From Solirubrobacteraceae bacterium (GTDB taxonomy: Bacteria; Actinomycetota; Thermoleophilia; Solirubrobacterales; Solirubrobacteraceae), in the NCBI GenBank assembly GCA_030149625.1, contig JASLHP010000306.1, positions 1-15,703 of the forward strand: a stretch of 15,703 bases of DNA, given 5' to 3'. This document shows positions 1 to 7,700 of this stretch, one piece after another (position 1 is the stretch's first letter; each line of letters starts with the position of its first letter). Below the pieces are notes generated by a model. The model was not told where the DNA came from, did not search any database, and was given only the letters and a program-made list of their open reading frames with translations. A program made the translations under genes and the position numbers.

Positions 1-1290
1 CATGGTCGTTGCCGGCGCGAGCGCGGCGAAGGCCACGGACGCACATGCGAGCAGCAGCCCGCAGGCGAACACGACGAGGACCGACGCGCGTAGCTTGCCG
101 GCGAGCGACAGTGCTCGGCCGACCGCTTCGGGCTCGCTCGCGACGCCCGCCCGGAGCATGACCAGCGCCGGGAGGGCGGCCGCGGCGAACGCGGCGAGCA
201 TGCCGCCCGCGATCGCGATCAGGACGGTCTGCGGCGCGAGCACGCGCTGGCCGCCGATGGGGAACGCGGCCGCGATGTAGCCGGGAACGCTGTGGTAGGC
301 GAGCAGCGAGAGGACGTCGCCTGCGATCAGCCCCAGCGCACAGCCGGCGACGCCGAGGATGAACGCGTCGAAGACGAGCGAGGCGAGCACCATCGAGTCG
401 GGGGTGCCCGTCTCGATCAGGTAGACGATGAAACGCCGGCGCTCGTCGCTCGCCAAGAGCAGCGCGTTGTAGGCGAGAATCACAGCCGCGACCAGGCTGA
501 TGGCGCTGAACAGCAGCGTCACCTGCTTTTCCGCACCGGCGGCGTTGCCCAGCAGCTTCACTTCGGTGTCGACACGACGGGCGTTCAAAGTGGCGCCGAA
601 GCGCTTGGAGAGCTCGCTCGCGAGCTGCGCTTCACGACCGGCCCGTGGCTCGATCAGGACACGCGTCACGCGCCCTGACAGGCCGGCCATGTTCTCGACG
701 ACCGACAGCGGTGCCGCGGCGATTGGGTCCTCGGCGGCGCCGCCGATCTCGCTGGCGGGCATGGCCGCGTCGAGCGTCATGTGTTCGGTGCGCGCGCCGA
801 TCAACACGGTGACCCGATGGCCCGGCTGGACGTCGATCGCGTTGGCGGTGGGCGCGGTGAGCAGCAGCAGCCCCCTGTGGGAGGCTTCGGCCGAGCGCTG
901 AAACTTCGAGGACAGCGCGCCTCCCAGCGGGATGACCTGTTCGGTTGCGCCGACGAGCGTGAGCGAGCGCCGGCCGTGAGGCCCGACGGCGATGATCGGC
1001 TGGGTGAGGATCGGGGCCGCGGCCTTGACGTCGGGCATGCGTTCCACTTCTTCCGATATCCGCTCGTCGAAGCCTTCCGGGCCGCGTGCGGCCAGTTCGA
1101 GCGTCGCCTTGCCGGCGACGCCGTGTGAGATTTCTTCAAACGAGCCGGTGATGCTCTGGTGGGCGACCTGCACTGCGAACAGCAGCGCGACGCCAGCAGC
1201 CACCCCCACGATCGCCATCAGCTCGCGCAACGGTTGCACGCGCAGATGGCGACGGTAGAACAGCAGCAGCGTCCGCAGGTAGCCGATCAT
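1..1290 (-). CDS. FtsX/MacB-type ABC transporter permease (3' end beyond window)
   Basis: Reading the minus strand from ATG at 1290 gives 430 codons with no stop up to the left edge, so the gene is partial. The product starts MIGYLRTLLLFYRRHLR. Its first membrane helix is at about residues 24-42, followed by a long periplasmic-side region (about 45-255) like the MacB/FtsX extracytoplasmic domain. Further hydrophobic segments lie at about 257-280, 301-330, 355-380 and 404-430. One helix, a large outer domain, three helices, then the start of a second half is the layout of long FtsX-domain permeases with about 800-residue duplicated halves. Such permeases work with ABC ATPases in lipoprotein, peptide or drug export, or as mechanotransmitters. 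The ATG overlaps the stop of the upstream ATPase gene (ATGA, 4 nt), indicating translational coupling. The substrate cannot be told from the sequence. Confidence 0.85.
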   Translation of the reverse strand, partial: MIGYLRTLLLFYRRHLRVQPLRELMAIVGVAAGVALLFAVQVAHQSITGSFEEISHGVAGKATLELAARGPEGFDERISEEVERMPDVKAAAPILTQPIIAVGPHGRRSLTLVGATEQVIPLGGALSSKFQRSAEASHRGLLLLTAPTANAIDVQPGHRVTVLIGARTEHMTLDAAMPASEIGGAAEDPIAAAPLSVVENMAGLSGRVTRVLIEPRAGREAQLASELSKRFGATLNARRVDTEVKLLGNAAGAEKQVTLLFSAISLVAAVILAYNALLLASDERRRFIVYLIETGTPDSMVLASLVFDAFILGVAGCALGLIAGDVLSLLAYHSVPGYIAAAFPIGGQRVLAPQTVLIAIAGGMLAAFAAAALPALVMLRAGVASEPEAVGRALSLAGKLRASVLVVFACGLLLACASVAFAALAPATTM

Positions 1291-1985
1291 CCGCCGAACG
1301 CCGCCTGTGCGTGCACGTCGGGATCCGTGAGCCGGCCGTCGCGCATGCCGAGCACGCGGTCGGCGCAGCGCGCCACGCGCGCGTCATGGCTGACGAGAAC
1401 GATCGCCGCTCCGCGCTCGCGTGGCAGCGTGCTCAGCAGCTCCAGCACTGCGTCCCCCGTCGCGCTGTCGAGGTTGCCCGTTGGCTCGTCGGCGAGGATC
1501 AGCTTGGGCGCGCTCACCAGTGCTCGCGCGATCGCCAAGCGTTGCTGCTCGCCGCCGGAGAGCTCGGAGGGAGTGTGGCGGGCACGACGCTCGAGGTCGA
1601 CGTCGCCGAGCAGGGCGAGCGCTCGCGCGCGTGCCTCGCGGTGTGGCACACCCGCCAGCAGCAGCGGCATCGCGGCGTTCTCCTCGGCGCTCAGGCCCGC
1701 GAGCAGATTGAAGTCCTGGAAGACGAACCCCAGCTTGGTGCGCCGGTAGGCGAGCAGCTCTCGCTTGGGCATCAGCGCGAGGTCCTCGCCCTCGAACAGC
1801 ACTCTCCCGCCGTCCGCGCGCAACAGACCCGCGGCGAGCAGCAGCAGCGTGGTCTTGCCTGAGCCACTGGGGCCGAAGATCGTCACGAATTCTCGCGCGA
1901 GGACGCTGATGCTGAGCTCGTCCACGGCCTGCACCGCCCCACCGGGACTCGCGTAGAGCTTGCGTGCTCGCTCCAGCTCAAGCAT
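1287..1985 (-). CDS. ABC transporter ATP-binding protein, canonical (MacB/LolD-like)
   Basis: This 232-aa nucleotide-binding subunit would energise the FtsX-type permease encoded next to it. All motifs are intact: Walker A GPSGSGKTT (residues 38-46), Q-loop Gln90 in GFVFQ, signature LSGGE (142-146), Walker B LILADE with catalytic Glu167 followed by PTGNLD, and H-loop His200 in VSHD. The PTGNLDS wording is typical of the LolD/MacB/FtsE group. A longer reading frame extends upstream to 2063. I chose ATG at 1985 because homologous ATPases begin with 'MLELERARKLY'-like sequence, and this start overlaps the previous gene's TGA by only 8 nt, as expected in a coupled operon. The 26 extra residues of the longer frame are Ser/Pro-rich and lie inside the upstream gene. 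Confidence 0.9.
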   Translation of the reverse strand: MLELERARKLYASPGGAVQAVDELSISVLAREFVTIFGPSGSGKTTLLLLAAGLLRADGGRVLFEGEDLALMPKRELLAYRRTKLGFVFQDFNLLAGLSAEENAAMPLLLAGVPHREARARALALLGDVDLERRARHTPSELSGGEQQRLAIARALVSAPKLILADEPTGNLDSATGDAVLELLSTLPRERGAAIVLVSHDARVARCADRVLGMRDGRLTDPDVHAQAAFGG

Positions 1986-2709
1986 CGAGCGAGGCGGCTG
2001 CCGGGAAACGGTAGATCCTGCCGCGCTCGTGGACGGGCTCGGGATTGACGAGCTTGCCGTCACGCAGGTACAGGACGGGCTCTGCTCGCAGCAGCGCCTC
2101 GGCGTCGTTCTCGGTGATCAGCACGCCCACCTTCGCCTCGCGCGCGAGCGCGGCGAGCAACGTCATGATCGCCTCCTGCTCCGCGAGCGACAACCCACTG
2201 GCCGGCCGGTCGGCCAGCAGCAGTCGCGGTTCGGTGACGATTGCGCGAGCGATGGCGACGCGCTGGCGCTCGCCGTCGGAGAGCTGCGCGAGCTCCATGT
2301 CCAGGCAGTGCTCGACCTCGCACGCGAGCAGCGCCTCGCGTGCTCGTCGTTCGGCGAGGCGCCGGTCGCGACGATCCACGAGCAGCGCCAGCGCGACGTG
2401 GTCGAGCACTGACAGCCGCTCCTGCCAGGCCTGCGTCGTCCACACGCATGAGATCTCCCGCCGGCGGTAGCGCTGGCGCTCGGACGCAGGCATTCGGTCG
2501 AGGCGCTCGCCGTTGTAGATGACGGTCCCACTGTCGGGAGCCTGTAGGCCGGCGGCGATTCGCAGCAGCGTGGTCTTGCCCGAGCCGCTGGGGCCGAAGA
2601 CTCCCACGATCTGCCCGCGCGCCAGCTCGAGCGACACGTCGTCGAGCGCGACCCGCTCGCCGCTGGGGCTCTGAAAGCGCCTGCACACGTGCTCGAGCGA
2701 GAGCAGCAT
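1978..2709 (-). CDS. ABC transporter ATP-binding protein with degenerate catalytic site
   Basis: This 243-aa ABC ATPase is related to its downstream neighbour but has altered catalytic residues. Walker A is intact (GPSGSGKTT, 39-47). The signature is LSDGE (143-147) instead of LSGGE. Walker B reads RLLLAD followed by Arg168 where the catalytic Glu should be, and the following PTGNLD is replaced by PASGLS. The H-loop position is Glu200 (LITEND instead of VSHD), and the Q-loop position is Thr91 (CVWTTQ). It should therefore bind ATP but hydrolyse it poorly. The likely role is as the non-hydrolysing partner in a heterodimer with the canonical ATPase. A frame open to 2823 exists. ATG at 2709 is preferred because it lies one base after the padR stop and starts directly with the family's N-terminal strand (MLLSLEHV). 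The extra residues of the longer frame overlap padR. Confidence 0.85.
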   Translation of the reverse strand: MLLSLEHVCRRFQSPSGERVALDDVSLELARGQIVGVFGPSGSGKTTLLRIAAGLQAPDSGTVIYNGERLDRMPASERQRYRRREISCVWTTQAWQERLSVLDHVALALLVDRRDRRLAERRAREALLACEVEHCLDMELAQLSDGERQRVAIARAIVTEPRLLLADRPASGLSLAEQEAIMTLLAALAREAKVGVLITENDAEALLRAEPVLYLRDGKLVNPEPVHERGRIYRFPAAASLDA

Positions 2710-2710
2710 C

Positions 2711-3409
2711 TCACTCGCCGGCTGGATCCTGCTCGGGTGGCCGCATGCCGGCGCGGTCAGACTCGCCGGCGGCCATGCGCGTGAACAGCTCTCTACGCGC
2801 GCTGCCGCGTTCGCGCCGCTCATCGGCGGCGGAGCGCTCTCGGGCCGAGGGCCAGACCGCCTCGCGGTTGGACAGCCAGGAGAGCATCTCGCGCGCGTGT
2901 CTAGCCCACCGCAGCTCGCCCTCCAGCTGGAACACGTCGGCTGACAGGTTCAAGCGAAGCAGCAGATGATCGGCTCGGATGAGTCTTCCGTCGGCGGGCA
3001 CCGCCTCGCGCACGCGCGCGATCTCCTTCAGCAGCTTTGCGCACTGCAGCTCATACGCGTCGACCTTCGCCATCGCGTCCGCCAGGCGCCGCGGGCCCGC
3101 GAACGTGATCTGCATCAGCAGCGGGCGTCGGCACAGACGTACGGGGCTCGCGGTCTCGTGGAACCAGCGCTCGAACTCCGTCGCGCCCTCGTCGGTGATC
3201 GCAAACACGTGCCGGTCCTCGCGACCGCGAGGACGGTCCTCGACGCGCTCGATCAGCCCGTCCGCCTCTAGCCCTTTGACGAGTTGGTAGAGCTGCCCGG
3301 ACTTGACCTCCCACGCCGGACCCAGCCGCTGCTGCAACCGGTCGCCGAGCTCGTATGGATACGCCGGGCTCTCAAGCAGCAGTCCCAGCAGCGCGTGCTT
3401 CGCCGACAT
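2711..3409 (-). CDS. PadR-family transcriptional regulator
   Basis: The 232-aa protein opens with a PadR winged helix at about residues 1-75: 'ALLGLLLESPAYPYEL', then 'SGQLYQLVKGLEADGLIE', then the wing 'RHVFAITDEG'. A helical C-terminal region at about 85-180 ('VFQLEGELRWARHAREMLSWL') matches the Vir_act_alpha_C-type dimerisation domain. PadR proteins commonly repress their own promoter and adjacent efflux genes and are released by small ligands. Here the gene is first in an operon with two ABC ATPases and a permease (1-nt gap to the next ATG), so it probably controls that transporter. An SD-like GAAAGGG precedes the ATG. The last 50 or so residues (from about 182) are a highly charged Arg/Glu-rich tail beyond the usual PadR length. 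The effector is unknown. Confidence 0.88.
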   Translation of the reverse strand: MSAKHALLGLLLESPAYPYELGDRLQQRLGPAWEVKSGQLYQLVKGLEADGLIERVEDRPRGREDRHVFAITDEGATEFERWFHETASPVRLCRRPLLMQITFAGPRRLADAMAKVDAYELQCAKLLKEIARVREAVPADGRLIRADHLLLRLNLSADVFQLEGELRWARHAREMLSWLSNREAVWPSARERSAADERRERGSARRELFTRMAAGESDRAGMRPPEQDPAGE

Positions 3410-3476
3410 GCACCCTTTCCCCGCGTTTCACGCAAGCCTCACCCAGCCATTGACAAGAAGTCCCCCAGACGTTTGC

Positions 3477-3491
3477 ATCGTCGTAAACGAT
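3477..3491. promoter_or_regulatory. Inverted repeat upstream of padR, candidate operator
   Basis: ATCGT-CGTAA-ACGAT is a perfect 5-bp inverted repeat with a 5-nt centre, about 70 bp upstream of the padR start. It is flanked by a second, overlapping GTTT…AAAC symmetry (3471-3488). PadR proteins bind dyads near their own promoter, so this is a reasonable autoregulatory site. On the minus strand TATCGT within it could serve as a weak -10 element. Short palindromes arise by chance, so support is modest. Confidence 0.3.
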
Positions 3492-3691
3492 ACACCCAGG
3501 TTCGCGTCGCGGGCCCACTTAAAGCGCCCACGAGCAGCGCCGCACATCAGAGATTTGGCTTTGTGATGCGGAATTGCGCCACGGCGCGGGTCGCACGAAT
3601 GCCTAACTTAACGGTATTGACGTTGGCAGCCAGTCGCTAGACCATGTCGTCCACGGCCGGGGAGAGGAGCGCCGGGCGAGCGAGAGCGAGC

Positions 3692-3719
3692 CGGAGCGCC
3701 ACCCTGGCGCCTGAGTCCG
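3692..3719. repeat. GC-rich hairpin in the intergenic region
   Basis: GCGCCA-CCC-TGGCGC forms a 6-bp stem with a 3-nt loop (3696-3710). A second outer pairing, CGGA with TCCG (3692-3695 and 3716-3719), forms across a 5-nt bulge. It sits about 300 nt upstream of the 4017 start. No U-tract follows on either side, so it is not a classical intrinsic terminator. It may be a leader structure or chance in GC-rich DNA. Confidence 0.35.
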
Positions 3720-3770
3720 CCCGTGCTGGCGGAGCATTACGAGGAGGGAGTGGCGCCGTTGTCGCGAGTG

Positions 3771-3799
3771 GGAGGAGTTCTATGAGAAGGCGCGGGTGA
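3771..3799 (+). other. Mini-ORF with strong SD (MRRRG)
   Basis: GGAGGAG at 3771-3777 is followed 4 nt later by ATG (3782), four codons and TGA (3797-3799), encoding MRRRG. The layout resembles the true start of the 4017 gene (GGAG…TTCT…ATGAGAA..CGC, encoding MRKRN). It could be a tiny leader peptide, a decayed copy of that start, or coincidence. No downstream coding continuity exists. Confidence 0.2.
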
Positions 3800-4000
3800 G
3801 CCCAGGCCTGTCGTGTGTCCGCCGGTCGAGTGCACGCGGGTCTACGTACGGCTCATCGCGCGGATTGCGCCCTCCCATGGGGTCCCCCAGGATGTATCCA
3901 ACGAGGCTGCGGCCGACGTGGGATGCGCTGGTCAACATAAACGCAGGTACCGGAGCCCGCCCTTCAAGCACGAAGAGGGCCCCGGCATCTTTGTACGAAA

Positions 4001-4006
4001 AAGGAG
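4001..4006 (+). promoter_or_regulatory. Shine-Dalgarno site for the 215-aa secreted protein
   Basis: AAGGAG lies 10 nt before the ATG at 4017, within an A-rich stretch (GAAAAAGGAGATTC) that is unusual for this GC-rich window. It fixes the start codon of the next gene and predicts efficient translation. Confidence 0.75.
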
Positions 4007-4016
4007 ATTCTAGCAG

Positions 4017-4664
4017 ATGAGAAAACGCAACCTAGTGATAACGTCGGGACTGCTGGTGGCGCTCGCGCTAAGCGCAATCGCAATCGCGATCGCTAGCGCC
4101 TCGACGACCACGATCACGCCCGCGGGAGACAACATGCTCGCGACGAGCGGAAACGTCGTCTTGCTGATCGGCGGCGAAGATCCCGTGACCTGCACCCTGA
4201 CGCAAATCGGCGGCACGGTTCCCAGCCCGGCGCAGGCCTCGATGACGCTCGATCTCCCCTACTTTCAGAACATCGGGAGCTCGTCGTGCACCGGGAAGAT
4301 GACGAAAGAAGGCAAAACCGCGGAAGCCAGCGTAACCGCACGAGGGTCCTGGACGCTGACCGCTGCCACGACGACGACGGGAAGCATCACGTTGCCAGAA
4401 AAAGAAGCGATCACGATCAAATGGAAAGGCTGCACCCTCATCAATGAAGGACGAGTGACCTTGCCAGTGACGTTCAAAGCCGGTGAAAAAACATCGCAAC
4501 TGCAATATTCCAAATCGGTCTTGACGCTCACGGCCGAAAACTTTCCGCTCATAGTCAGCGGTGAATGCCCGTTCGTGGAATCCGAAGACAAATCGTACCT
4601 GCGAATTTCTGGACAATTCGTGGTGAACGACGGGACACATTTGAACGAACCAGTGAAGTTCTAG
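4017..4664 (+). CDS. Small secreted protein of unknown function (215 aa)
   Basis: I do not recognise a named family. The N-terminus is a clear Sec signal peptide: basic MRKRN, a hydrophobic core at about residues 6-27, and a probable cleavage after the Ala/Ser stretch near residue 28. The mature part of about 187 residues is rich in Thr/Ser and alternating hydrophobics, suggesting a beta fold. It has four cysteines (in VTCTL, SSSCTG, KGCTL and GECPF), enough for two disulfides. There is no transmembrane or LPXTG anchor and no lipobox. The gene has a strong SD and A-rich codons: all 12 Glu codons are GAA and most Lys codons are AAA, in contrast to flanking genes. That pattern can mean high expression or a different origin. 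A large hairpin follows the stop directly, so it may form its own transcript. It may be an envelope or matrix protein. Confidence 0.8.
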   Translation: MRKRNLVITSGLLVALALSAIAIAIASASTTTITPAGDNMLATSGNVVLLIGGEDPVTCTLTQIGGTVPSPAQASMTLDLPYFQNIGSSSCTGKMTKEGKTAEASVTARGSWTLTAATTTTGSITLPEKEAITIKWKGCTLINEGRVTLPVTFKAGEKTSQLQYSKSVLTLTAENFPLIVSGECPFVESEDKSYLRISGQFVVNDGTHLNEPVKF

Positions 4665-4739
4665 GAACCGAGACGGCGCGTCGGGCCGGGTCGCTCGTCG
4701 GCCCCGCCCGGCCCGCCAGTCGGTTCGGGTCCCGGCCCG
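4665..4739 (+). terminator. Nested hairpin with two alternative 3' arms after the 215-aa gene
   Basis: The structure begins on the base after the TAG stop. The outer stem GAACCGA (4665-4671) pairs with TCGGTTC (4720-4726). The inner stem CGGGCCGGG (4682-4690) pairs with CCCGGCCCG (4707-4715). A second identical CCCGGCCCG (4731-4739) could compete for the same 5' arm. Position and stability suggest a terminator or 3'-end stabiliser. There is no U-tract, so it would be a non-canonical (GC-hairpin or Rho-assisted) terminator. The alternative arm also allows a two-state element ahead of the 4784 gene. Confidence 0.55.
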
Positions 4740-4783
4740 GCGTCACATGCGTCATCTGAGCACAGCAAGCGAAAGGTCGATCA

Positions 4784-7700
4784 GTGAATCCCATCGAGGA
4801 GCTCAAAATCAAGTCGGACGTCATTGCCGTGAAGGCGCGGCCCGTCCTCCCGGGCGACCTCGGCGTCGAGCGCACGCGCACGCGGGCTGCTCGTCTGCTC
4901 GTGCTTGCGGCCGCCGCCGTCGCGGCGATGCTTGCGCATGCCTCGCCGGCATTCGCGCTCAACACCCACCTGCTCGCGGGCTCCTTCGGCGAAAGGGGCC
5001 TTGGCACCGGCCAGCTGGAACTGGCTTTCAACAGCGGCATCGCGATCGACGACGCGACACATGACGTCTACGTCGCGGACACGGGCAACCGCAGAGTCGA
5101 CGAGTTCGAAGCGAATGGCACGTTTGTTCGCGCCTTCGGCAAGGATGTGGGCGGACTGGGGGTCGACGTGTGCGGAGGGCTCGTGGCCTGCCAGCCGGGC
5201 GCTGAAGGCTCGGGCCCGGGCGAATTCACCAAGCCGACGTTCCTCGCGGTCGACAACTCCACGGGTGCATCGAAAGGCGACGTGTATGTAGGCGATCCGG
5301 GCGACAGCCTCGTCAGCAAGTTCACCGGAGCGGGTGCGTTGATCGAATCGTGGGGCGTCAAAGGACAGCTCGACGGCTCGGCCGCGACCGCACCACCAGG
5401 CGTCCACGCCGGGCCCTTCGCCGAACTGGCGGGCGTCGCCGTGGGTGCAACGGGGACCCTCGACGTGTTCGAGACCGAACCGCACATCCTCTTTAGCTTC
5501 ACCGAAGAAGGCGCATTCGTCACGGACTTCGAAACGCCGCGCGGCACCACTCCCGCGGGGCTCGCGGTCGACGCGGAAGGGAACCTCTTCAAGGTCAACG
5601 GATCCGGCGTCGAGGAGATCGCAAGCTCCGGCAGCGAACACGGCGAGGTGAACCTAGGCCTCGCCACCGGCACCGGCCTCGCCGTCAACGCCCTCACGGG
5701 CGAGTTGTACATCGACGGAGGCGCGACTATCGAACATTTCGCATTCTCCAGCCCGGGAGTCGTCAGCGAGCAGAGCGGTTCCCCCTGCACGGTCATCCCC
5801 GAACCAGAAGAACGCGGCTGCCCAGCGACAGACACGTTCGGCGAAGGAGACCTCAGCGGCGGGGCGGGGCTAGGCGTCGATCCGGCCAGCAACGACGTCT
5901 ATGTCGCCAACACCACGGCCGGGAAGATCGACGTCTTCACTCCGGCGTTGCTACCCGATGTCGCGACCGGGGCGGCCACGAACATCGCCGACACGACCGC
6001 GACGATCGCCGGGACCGTGAACCCGGACGCCACCGCCACGACGTACCAGTTCGAATACGGGACGAGCACAGCGTATGGGTCCGTATCGCCGCTAACGGCG
6101 GCAAATGTGGGATCTGACTCGAGCACGCACGCGCTGAGCGCCAACCTGACCGCACTCGCGCCGGACACGACCTATCACTACCGCATCGTTGCGACCAACG
6201 CCAATGGCACGAACCGTGGTCGGGACATGGCGTTCCGCACGACCGGGCCTCCGACGATCGATGCGCAGTCCGCAACCGACATCACGAACACGACCGCGAC
6301 AATCGACGGCGAAATCAACCCCGGTGGGTTCGACACGCACTATCGCGTCGAATACGGCCCGACCGCAACCTACGGCTCGAGTAGCCCTGCGACGGACATC
6401 GGCGCGGAAAGCAGCGATCAGAGCACGAGCGCCGGCCTCGTCGGGCTGCAGCCCGAAACCACCTATCACTACCGTGTCGTGGCGAGCAACTCTCAGGGTG
6501 CGCCTGTGGACGGTCCCGACGAGGTCTTCGCCACGCTCGCGGCGGCGCCGATCGAAGCAGAGGCCGTCTCGAACCTGGGGTCGAGCGAAGTCACGGTGAG
6601 CGCCAAGATCGACGCTCTCGGCGGAGTAACCACCTATGACGTCGAATATGGCACCAGCGACAGCTATGGCTCCTCGACGACGGTCGAGAGCCTAGGAGCA
6701 TCCGACGCTGCTGTCGAAGTGCAGCAGAGGCTGGTCGGCGTGCAGGCCGGGCTCGAATACCACTTCCGCTTCGTGGCCACCAACGGAGCCGGCACGACCT
6801 ACGGAGCCGACACCAGCTTCACGACGCCTCTGGCGACGGAAGCGTCCGCGACCGGGTTGCCCGACGACAGGCAGTACGAGCTGGTCTCCGGAGCAGCCGA
6901 ACCGGGCGAAACATATGTTCCCGCGGGTGCTTCTGGGCGGACGGAAGACATCGAGACTGTCCTGCTCTTTCAAGCCGCGTCCTCGGGCGAACGCGTCGCC
7001 TACGTAAGCGACCCCTCTGAGGAAGCCTCTGCGAATGGGACGCCCGGCAAAGGCGCCGGCAACACTTTCCTGGCCGTCAGGACCAAGACCGGCTGGGAAC
7101 CACACGACATCACGCCTCCAGGGAATCCAGCCGAAAACGCGACCGTCGCTGAAAAAAATCTGTTCGAAGCATTCTCGCCCGAACTCACCTCTACGATCTT
7201 GGCCTCTCAGTCATCGGTGGTGGCGGCTTCCGCATCGCCGCAGGGCCCCGCCGAATGTTCCGGGATCCTCGAAGAGACGCTCCCTGATGGATCTCGCGCG
7301 TCCGTGCTCCCCGCGAGCATCCCCGCGCGAGGATGCGGTTTGCCGCTGTTCGCTGGAGCTGCTGGCGGAGAGACACTGTTTCAAAGCGAAGCGGCTTTGA
7401 CCGCCTTCTCGACGCCGACGCTCGGTGTAGATGCGAACGAAAAATGCATCCGCACGTGCAACATCTATGTCGCCGCCGGCGGGCAGATGCATTCGGTCAA
7501 CGTGCTTCCCCACGGCGAAGGCCGGGCAGCGGGCACGGTCGGGGGTCCGGATGGCCAAGGTCAGCCGTCTGCCTTCGAGGGAGCGTTGTCCTCGGATGGG
7601 CGTCTCGTGTACTGGACCGCCGAAGACGAACCGCACGCTGGTCGCATCTACGTCACCGAGAACCCGACGGCTAGCCCCAGCCCGCTGAGCGCAACCGGCG

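Larger units (their letters stand above)
3410..4016. other. 607-bp intergenic region without a supportable gene
   Basis: This stretch separates the divergent padR operon from the secreted-protein block. Only short reading frames occur (under 80 codons on either strand). They have no convincing SD, no recognisable domain, and mutually overlapping plus/minus frames, so I do not call them. Visible elements are the inverted repeat at 3477-3491, a TTGACA hexamer at 3450-3455 (plus strand, no good -10), a GC-rich hairpin at 3692-3719, a mini-ORF after a strong SD (3771-3799), and the SD of the next gene at 4001-4006. The last 380 bases may be an unusually long 5' leader for the 4017 gene. Confidence 0.6.

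Noticed and set aside
2..1258. Several plus-strand frames opposite the permease
   Set aside because: The minus strand encodes an uninterrupted FtsX-type permease joined to the ATPase by an ATGA overlap.
1986..2063. Longer N-terminus for the canonical ABC ATPase
   Set aside because: The extra 26 residues are Ser/Pro-rich, unlike the family, and would lie wholly within the preceding ATPase gene.
3450..3455. TTGACA as a plus-strand -35 box
   Set aside because: No acceptable -10 hexamer at 16-18 nt (best is TTGCAT), and the next plus-strand gene is over 500 bp away.
3798..3860. Group II intron domain V-like ends (GAGCC … GTACGGCTC)
   Set aside because: The two arms are about 55 nt apart instead of about 34, no GAAA-type loop or catalytic triad was found, and no reverse transcriptase gene is nearby.
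3780..4020. Small plus- and minus-strand frames of 63-74 codons before the 215-aa gene
   Set aside because: No SD, no recognisable domain, overlapping frames on both strands, and one runs into the SD and start of the next gene.
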